Below are positions 6,070 to 10,339 of a stretch of 10,339 bases of DNA, piece by piece. The notes beneath the pieces are model-generated. The model did no database searches and was not told where the DNA came from. It worked only from the letters and a program-made list of their open reading frames with translations. The position numbers were made by a program, and so were the translations under genes. Position 1 is the first letter of the stretch, and every line of letters begins with the position of its first letter. Origin of the DNA: Gallionellaceae bacterium (GTDB lineage: Bacteria; Pseudomonadota; Gammaproteobacteria; Burkholderiales; Gallionellaceae); assembly GCA_021731185.1 (NCBI GenBank), contig JAKFXW010000235.1:1-10339 (forward strand), read 5' to 3'.

Positions 6070-7516
6070 AAAATTATGGGTCTTACCCAATTTATTGGCA
6101 TTACCAAGCTTGTTGAAATTACCAAGCTTGTTGAAATTACCAAGCTTGTTTAAATTATCAGGCGCGCTGGCATTTTCATTATGCGCCGCGCTGATGTTTT
6201 CCACTGCGGTACAGGCCACGCCTAAAATTCAACATTGGACAGCGGAAAGCGGCGCGCGCGTTTATTTTGTAGAGAACCATGATCTGCCCATGTTGGATGT
6301 GGCAGTCACTTTTGCAGCTGGTAGCAGTTTTGATACGGCTGAAAAATCTGGTGTTGCAGGACTCACCCATGCCCTGTTAAATCAGGGTTCGGAAGGATTA
6401 AGTGAAGATGAAATTTCGCGCAAGCTGGCTGATGTGGGCGCGCAACTGGGTGGCGGCTTTGATATGGATCGTTCGAGCGTGAGCCTGCGAACCTTGAGCA
6501 GTGCAGCCGAGCGCGAACAATCACTGGACATTCTGGCGCAGATTTTACAGCGCCCATTATTTCCTGAAAGCGTTATGACACGAGAAAAAACGCGCTTGAT
6601 AGCCGGACTGAAAGAAGCTGAGACCAAGCCGGACAGCATTGCTGATAAAGCGTTCCAACGCGCAGTATTTGGAACGCACACTTATGGATTGCCTTCCGCA
6701 GGCTCGATCGCAACGGTGGAAAATATTCAGCAGACGGATCTGGTAAATTTCTATCGTGAACATTATTCAGCCCAAGTAGCGGTTGTTGCCATCATGGGCG
6801 ACGTAACGCGGGCAGAGGCACAGGCCATTGCACAAAGGTTAACGGAGCAATTGCCTACCCCCGGCAATCAAGCAGCGATTGCCCCTGTTGCGCTGCAAAT
6901 TGAAGCCAGCGAGCAACGCATCGCACATCCCGCAACACAAAGCCACATTTTAATTGGCGCACCGGGCATGGCACGCAACGATCCTGATTACTTTCCATTG
7001 CTGGTTGGAAATTATATTCTGGGCGGCGGCGGATTTGTCTCGCGTCTGATGAATGAAGTCCGCGAAAAGCGCGGCATGGCCTACAGCGTATATAGCTATT
7101 TTCACCCGTTGCGGCAGCCCGGTGTTTTTCAGGTCGGTTTGCAAACGAAAAAAGAGCAGGCAGATGAGGCATTAAAAGTGGTGCGCCGAACTTTGCGCGA
7201 CTTTGTAAATAAAGGCCCGACAAAAAGTGAATTGCTGGCAGCCAAACAAAATATCATTGGCGGATTCCCCTTGCGTTTGGATAGCAATAAAAAAATTGTT
7301 GACCATCTCAACGTGATTGGATTTTATGAATTGCCGCTGACTTATCTGGACGACTTTGTCGGCAAAATTGAGCGTGTCACACTGGCCCAAGTTCGTAGTG
7401 CATTCAGCCGACGTGTGCAACCAGACAATATGGTGACGATCATCGTGGGCGCACCAGAACCCAAAGTGTTGGAATCTAAAACATCAGAATCAACTGCCGT
7501 AACACCGAAAGAATAA
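6059..7516 (+). CDS. M16-family protein lacking the zinc site (non-catalytic partner subunit)
   Basis: The 485-residue product has two M16 domains (about 57-240 and 290-460). Where the active homologue has HxxEH this protein reads HALLN (104-108), so Glu and the second His are gone and hydrolysis is not expected. The C-terminal domain keeps the substrate-binding R/Y pair region, SRLMNEVREKRGMAYSVYS (328-346; Arg329, Tyr342). Active/inactive M16 pairs forming heterodimers are established in bacteria. The gene overlaps the catalytic M16 gene by 11 nt, which supports an equimolar complex. The N-terminus is unusual: a signal-peptide core at about 35-50 with probable cleavage after AVQA (53) is preceded by a repeat-made stretch of LPxLLK units (residues 9-32), so the pre-sequence is nearly twice the normal length. 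The C-terminal tail after 465 is low-complexity and Ser/Thr/Glu-rich. Confidence 0.92.
   Translation: MHAKKLWVLPNLLALPSLLKLPSLLKLPSLFKLSGALAFSLCAALMFSTAVQATPKIQHWTAESGARVYFVENHDLPMLDVAVTFAAGSSFDTAEKSGVAGLTHALLNQGSEGLSEDEISRKLADVGAQLGGGFDMDRSSVSLRTLSSAAEREQSLDILAQILQRPLFPESVMTREKTRLIAGLKEAETKPDSIADKAFQRAVFGTHTYGLPSAGSIATVENIQQTDLVNFYREHYSAQVAVVAIMGDVTRAEAQAIAQRLTEQLPTPGNQAAIAPVALQIEASEQRIAHPATQSHILIGAPGMARNDPDYFPLLVGNYILGGGGFVSRLMNEVREKRGMAYSVYSYFHPLRQPGVFQVGLQTKKEQADEALKVVRRTLRDFVNKGPTKSELLAAKQNIIGGFPLRLDSNKKIVDHLNVIGFYELPLTYLDDFVGKIERVTLAQVRSAFSRRVQPDNMVTIIVGAPEPKVLESKTSESTAVTPKE
6083..6154 (+). repeat. 18-bp in-frame tandem repeat (4 units) in the signal peptide of the second M16 protein
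   Basis: TTACCAAGCTTGTTGAAA occurs identically at 6101-6118 and 6119-6136. It recurs with one change (TTACCAAGCTTGTTTAAA) at 6137-6154, and in a diverged form, TTACCCAATTTATTGGCA, at 6083-6100. The units encode LPNLLA, LPSLLK, LPSLLK and LPSLFK. Near-perfect identity points to recent expansion by slippage or unequal recombination. Confidence 0.95.
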
Positions 7517-7527
7517 AAATAAATCAC

Positions 7528-8064
7528 GTGCGAATAATTGGCGGCTTACATCGCAGCCGCCGGATAGAATTCCCTGACGTGACAGGGTTGCGTCCCACCC
7601 CTGATCGCGTGCGCGAAACATTATTTAATTGGCTGGGGCAAAATCTTACTGGTAAACGCTGCCTGGATTTGTTTGCAGGCAGCGGCGTACTGGGTCTGGA
7701 AGCGGCTTCGCGTTATGCGGCAGAAGTAGTCATGGTGGAAAGCAATCGAAAAGCATTTCACGCATTGCAAGTCAGCGTGGCGCAGTTTCCGGGAATCAAT
7801 GTTGCGTTATCTTGCGAAGATGCAATTAAATTTATCCAGCGTGATAGTGCAAAATTTGACGTGATATTTCTTGATCCACCCTTTCAGAAAAATTATTTAC
7901 CTGAATTGTTGCCTAAGCTAATTGATAAAATAACAGACGACAGTGTGATCTATATAGAAACTGGCGTTGAATTTGAACCAGGCGAGGAATGGCAAGTTTT
8001 AAAACGCGCGCAGGCAGGTGCGGTACATTATCAACTTGTACAATTCGCGAAAAATACAAAATGA
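7528..8064 (+). CDS. rsmD: 16S rRNA (guanine(966)-N2)-methyltransferase RsmD
   Basis: RsmD transfers a methyl group from S-adenosylmethionine to N2 of G966 in 16S rRNA during 30S assembly. The 178-residue product is near family length. It begins with the characteristic MRIIGGLHRSRRIEFP and LRPTPDRVRETLFNWL, then shows the SAM-binding motif LDLFAGSGVLG (46-56), the acidic ribose contact Glu71 at the end of the next strand, and catalytic DPPF (116-119). The start is GTG 7528-7530; no ATG fits the conserved N-terminus and no clear Shine-Dalgarno is seen. It follows the M16 pair by 11 nt, so it is probably in the same transcript. This linkage of M16 genes with rsmD and ftsY is common in proteobacteria. 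coaD, a frequent downstream neighbour of rsmD, is absent here. Confidence 0.93.
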   Translation: MRIIGGLHRSRRIEFPDVTGLRPTPDRVRETLFNWLGQNLTGKRCLDLFAGSGVLGLEAASRYAAEVVMVESNRKAFHALQVSVAQFPGINVALSCEDAIKFIQRDSAKFDVIFLDPPFQKNYLPELLPKLIDKITDDSVIYIETGVEFEPGEEWQVLKRAQAGAVHYQLVQFAKNTK

Positions 8065-8190
8065 TGTAATTCAATTTTTAATTTAATCATGCCAGATTAC
8101 TCCCTCATCCCAACCCTGTTGATGGAACAACTAGCCATCTGGCTAACCCAGCAAGTGGCGAATACACTTTAAGTGACGAAAGAAAGAAAG
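8065..8190 (+). other. rsmD-tilS spacer with a 27-codon frame and dispersed repeat
   Basis: The first 24 nt are AT-rich. A 27-codon frame runs from ATG 8089 to TAA 8170-8172 (begins MPDYSLIPTL, ends WLTQQVANTL). It has no Shine-Dalgarno and most of it overlaps the dispersed repeat, so I treat it as a repeat or gene remnant rather than a gene, though a small peptide cannot be excluded. The purine-rich run before 8191 is the likely ribosome binding region of tilS. Confidence 0.4.
8120..8154 (+). repeat. Dispersed repeat, copy 2 (copy 1 at 1170-1216)
   Basis: TGATGGAACAACT (8120-8132) is joined directly to AGCCATCTGGCTAACCCAGC plus AA (8133-8154). It agrees with copy 1 at 33 of 35 positions once the 12-nt insertion there is removed. 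It contains a small hairpin TAGCCATCTGGCTA (8132-8145, 5-bp stem, 4-nt loop), which is partly broken in copy 1. This copy lies alone, with no transposase nearby, about 36 nt upstream of the tilS ATG. Confidence 0.75.
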
Positions 8191-9600
8191 ATGGATTTGC
8201 AATTACATGTCCAGAACATACTGACTCCCATCCTTTCTGCCGCTCCCCCCCATGCAAACAGAACTATTCTTTTAGGCCTAAGCGGCGGAGTAGATTCCAT
8301 CGCGCTGCTAAATCTGCTGCATCAATGGGCACTTAAAAATTCCTGGTCTCTACGCGCATTGCATGTACATCATGGCATCAGTCCACATGCGGATTCATGG
8401 GCAGCATTTTGTGCCGACTCGTGTAAAAAACTGAATGTCCCCTTGCAGGTTGAACGGGTGAACATTGCGCCGTTGCGAGCGATGGGAGTGGAGGCAGCCG
8501 CACGACAATTGCGCCATGCTGCGTTGCTTAGTCAGTCCGCAGATTACATTGTGCTGGCGCATCATCAGGACGATCAAGCTGAGACACTGCTCCTGCAATT
8601 ATTGCGTGGCGCGGGTGTACGCGGTGCTGCGGCAATGCCTGTGGTTAAGCAGGTTATGGCTAAACAGACCATAGTTAAACAAATCGTACGCAAAATGACC
8701 CATACAAAAATATTGCTGCGACCACTGCTGGATGTGCCGCGCAATGAGCTAGTTAAATACGCACAGGCACATGGCTTGCAATGGATAGAAGATGAAAGCA
8801 ATGCCGATGATCGCTACCCGCGCAACTTTCTGCGTCATCGCGTGTTGCCCATTTTAGAGGCGCGTTTTCCTGCGTATCGCGCAACTTTGTCGCGCAGTGC
8901 ACGAAACTTTGCCGAGGCGAGTGAGCTGCTGGATGAACTTGCTTTGCAGGATTGGGCACTACAGGATTTAAATCAGCACGCTCCAGTTAATAAAGCAATA
9001 TTGGAAGTATCACGTTTGAGCAAATTAAGTTCAGCGCGGGGAAAAAATCTGCTGCGTTATTTTTTTTCCAGGCTAAATGTCCCCATACCTGACAGTACAC
9101 AGCTAGAAGAAATGCTGCATCAACTTTGTTATGCGCGCAGCGATGCGGCCGTGTGTGTAAATTTTGGCGGATGGCAAGTGCGGCGTTATCGGGGCAAGGT
9201 CTATGTAGCACCGATGCAACTGGCATGGGCAGAAAATGTTGCAGAGAATTTTTGTGTAACATGGCGTGGCGAATCCAGCTTACCTATACCACAACTAGGC
9301 GGCACTTTACATTTTCAATCTGTGAGCGGGCAGGGAATCAGTCTGCAAAAATTGCAGCTAAAACCAGTCACCGTGCGGCTACGGCGCGGCGCAGAACGTA
9401 TCCGTCCACACGCGCAGCGGCCAACCCGCACCTTGAAAAATTTATTACAGGAACATGCTATTCCACCTTGGCAACGCGACCGTTTACCCCTACTATTTTG
9501 TGGCGAGGAGTTGGTGTGGGTGGCAGGCGTTGCTATTGCGGAAAACTATTGGTCGGAGCCAGGTGAAACAGGAATGCAGCTGGTGTGGAATTTAGATTGA
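8191..9600 (+). CDS. tilS: tRNA(Ile)-lysidine synthetase TilS
   Basis: TilS joins lysine to C34 of the CAU-anticodon isoleucine tRNA using ATP, changing its codon reading from AUG to AUA and its charging from Met to Ile. The gene is essential in nearly all bacteria. From ATG 8191 the 469-residue product has the PP-loop SGGVDS (31-36), LHVHHGI (58-63), the catalytic-region motif AHHQDDQAET (123-132), LLRPLLDVPR (175-184), IEDESN (199-204) and RNFLRHRVLP (211-220). A C-terminal tRNA-binding domain follows (VRLRRGAERIRP through WVAGVAIAENYW). An in-frame GTG at 8173 abuts the stop of the upstream short frame but lacks a ribosome site; purine-rich GAAAGAAAG precedes 8191. Residues about 151-173, between GVRGAAAMP and ILLRPLL, are an insertion made of VKQxx-type repeats, expected to form an exposed loop. 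Confidence 0.93.
   Translation: MDLQLHVQNILTPILSAAPPHANRTILLGLSGGVDSIALLNLLHQWALKNSWSLRALHVHHGISPHADSWAAFCADSCKKLNVPLQVERVNIAPLRAMGVEAAARQLRHAALLSQSADYIVLAHHQDDQAETLLLQLLRGAGVRGAAAMPVVKQVMAKQTIVKQIVRKMTHTKILLRPLLDVPRNELVKYAQAHGLQWIEDESNADDRYPRNFLRHRVLPILEARFPAYRATLSRSARNFAEASELLDELALQDWALQDLNQHAPVNKAILEVSRLSKLSSARGKNLLRYFFSRLNVPIPDSTQLEEMLHQLCYARSDAAVCVNFGGWQVRRYRGKVYVAPMQLAWAENVAENFCVTWRGESSLPIPQLGGTLHFQSVSGQGISLQKLQLKPVTVRLRRGAERIRPHAQRPTRTLKNLLQEHAIPPWQRDRLPLLFCGEELVWVAGVAIAENYWSEPGETGMQLVWNLD
8644..8703 (+). repeat. 15-bp in-frame tandem repeat (3 units plus one degenerate) inside tilS
   Basis: GTTAAGCAGGTTATG (8644-8658), GCTAAACAGACCATA (8659-8673) and GTTAAACAAATCGTA (8674-8688) match each other at 9-11 of 15 positions, almost all differences being transitions. 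CGCAAAATGACCCAT (8689-8703) may be a decayed fourth unit. The encoded units are VKQVM, AKQTI, VKQIV and RKMTH. This is older than the arrays in the kinase and M16 genes. Confidence 0.7.
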
Positions 9601-9611
9601 GAAATATTAAC

Positions 9612-9615
9612 GGAG
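9612..9615 (+). promoter_or_regulatory. Ribosome binding site of the SRPBCC gene
   Basis: GGAG lies 6 nt before ATG 9622. It is part of a 9-mer, GAGAAATAT, repeated at 9599-9607 and 9613-9621 (14-bp period). The first copy straddles the tilS stop codon. Confidence 0.7.
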
Positions 9616-9621
9616 AAATAT

Positions 9622-10149
9622 ATGGTTCAAATAATTATTCTTATCATCGTCACTGTTATGGTCTCGACATTTATTTACGCGGCATCACGCCATGATGCGT
9701 TTCGTATTGAGCGTTCAACGAACATTCAGGCATCACCTGAAAAAATATTTGCGTTGATTAATGATTTCAAAAAATGGGAGAAGTGGTCGTCTTGGGAAAA
9801 AATTGATCCCGCGCTGAAGCGCACGTATAGTGGATCAGCGAAAGGTATAGGTGCGGTGTATGAGTGGCTGGGCAATAAAAATGTGGGGCAGGGGCGTATG
9901 GAAATTATCGAGGCATCGCCTTTCTCCAAGGTGACCATCAAGCTGGATTTTATCGCACCATTTGCAGCACACAACACAGTTGAATTCACGCTGATTAAGA
10001 AAGGTGACATCACTAATCTGACGCAGGCGATGTATGGCTCCAGACCTTACATATCAAAGCTGATGGGATTATTTTTCAGTATGGAAAAAATGGTCGGTGG
10101 GAAATATGAGGAAGGTCTGGCTAATTTGAAAAATATCGCTGAACAGTAA
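9622..10149 (+). CDS. Membrane-anchored SRPBCC (polyketide cyclase/START-like) domain protein
   Basis: The 175-residue product starts with one hydrophobic segment (about 3-20, QIIILIIVTVMVSTFIYAA) that should be an uncleaved anchor or signal anchor. A SRPBCC-fold domain follows from about residue 28 to the end: IERSTNIQASPEKIFALIND, then FKKWEKWSSWEKIDPALK, a typical N-terminal strand-helix start of the polyketide-cyclase-2 type. The middle alternates short beta strands (GRMEIIEA, KVTIKLDFIAPF, HNTVEFTLI). The C-terminal long helix holds MGLFFSMEKMVGGKYEEGLANLKNI. The fold binds hydrophobic ligands in a central pocket; the ligand and role here are unknown. It follows tilS by 21 nt with a good ribosome site, so co-transcription is likely, but the pairing with tilS does not indicate function. 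Confidence 0.85.
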   Translation: MVQIIILIIVTVMVSTFIYAASRHDAFRIERSTNIQASPEKIFALINDFKKWEKWSSWEKIDPALKRTYSGSAKGIGAVYEWLGNKNVGQGRMEIIEASPFSKVTIKLDFIAPFAAHNTVEFTLIKKGDITNLTQAMYGSRPYISKLMGLFFSMEKMVGGKYEEGLANLKNIAEQ

Positions 10150-10339
10150 TTCACAAATTGGTTTTAAAAAAGTGGAGCAAGTTATTCGATAAGCGCGAGA
10201 AGAACGGCAGGGAGTTCGTTCCAGCAAACCTCCTTTTGCCAGCCCTTGGTTTGCTATTTCTTATTTTGCTATCCCTTACTTTGCTATCAGGCGCAAAGCA
10301 TGACAAAATCGCGCCCCTTTATATTATCGCCTCACCCCC
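10150..10339. other. Terminal intergenic region; two weak partial reading frames, no convincing gene
   Basis: No gene is supported. Two plus-strand frames are open to the window edge. One could start at TTG 10158 (60 codons visible; charged KWSKLFDKREKNGREF, then a hydrophobic run LLLPALGLLFLILLSLTLLSG made by the 15-bp repeats). It has no ribosome site. The other starts at ATG 10300 (MTKSRPFILSPHP) with a weak AGG 8 nt upstream and could be the first codons of the next gene. A possible imperfect hairpin lies at 10207-10241 (GGCA..GGGAG with CTCC..TGCC) but lacks a terminal T tract. Confidence 0.4.
10228..10287 (+). repeat. 15-bp tandem repeat (3 units plus one degenerate) downstream of the SRPBCC gene
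   Basis: CCCTTGGTTTGCTAT (10243-10257), TTCTTATTTTGCTAT (10258-10272) and CCCTTACTTTGCTAT (10273-10287) share the TTTGCTAT end and a CTT near the start. ACCTCCTTTTGCCAG (10228-10242) agrees with the consensus at about 9 of 15 positions and is likely an older unit. In one plus-strand frame the units read LGLLF, LILLS, LTLLS. Confidence 0.85.

Noticed and set aside
9126..9566. 146-codon plus-strand frame inside tilS
   Set aside because: It lies in an alternative frame of the conserved TilS C-terminal domain, with Cys/Arg-rich composition typical of shadow translation.
10207..10241. Possible terminator after the SRPBCC gene
   Set aside because: Stem is interrupted by an internal bulge and the following bases are not a T run, so I only mention it in the intergenic entry.
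10158..10337. 60-codon partial frame from TTG with a Leu-rich segment as a new membrane protein
   Set aside because: No ribosome site, rare start codon, and the hydrophobic run is produced by the 15-bp repeats; sequence beyond the edge is needed to judge.

Overview
The window looks like a chromosomal stretch from a proteobacterium, most likely a betaproteobacterium. A Nitrosomonadales or Gallionellaceae-like origin is my guess, from the ftsY-ftsE-ftsX order next to a divergent M16 protease pair and rsmD, and from an intermediate G+C. No rRNA or tRNA gene or plasmid feature confirms it. Most of the content is housekeeping.

Left part (1-4528, minus strand). The window opens inside a FGGY-family sugar kinase, best matched to the D-ribulokinase/xylulose-kinase-like branch. 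A TTGACA-type promoter lies upstream of it, followed by a degraded IS transposase of the DDE integrase-core type (about 1253-1905). The remnant begins at the stop codon of ftsX. The ftsY-ftsE-ftsX cluster is tightly packed, with 4-nt and 1-nt overlaps. It couples signal-recognition-particle-dependent membrane targeting (FtsY) with divisome control of cell-wall hydrolysis (FtsEX).

Middle (4529-8064, plus strand). A divergent intergenic region carries a 35-codon open frame for a possible very small membrane protein. Next come two secreted M16 peptidases that overlap by 11 nt. The first has an intact HxxEH zinc site. The second has lost it but keeps the R/Y pair, which fits an active/inactive heterodimer. 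rsmD (16S rRNA m2G966 methyltransferase) follows after 11 nt.

Right part (8065-10339, plus strand). A short spacer holds a repeat shared with the IS region. Then come tilS (tRNA-Ile lysidine synthetase), a membrane-anchored SRPBCC-domain protein, and a 190-bp tail without a convincing gene.

The most unusual signal is not a gene. Short tandem arrays of 15 or 18 bp, always multiples of three, occur four times in 10.3 kb: inside the sugar kinase (18 bp), in the signal peptide of the second M16 protein (18 bp, nearly perfect), in a surface loop of TilS (15 bp), and in the terminal intergenic region (15 bp). In the three genes they add 5- or 6-residue units without breaking the frame. A second notable signal is a 35-nt dispersed repeat, 33/35 identical, with one copy beside the IS remnant and one just upstream of tilS. 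I see no new defence, mobile or biosynthetic system.
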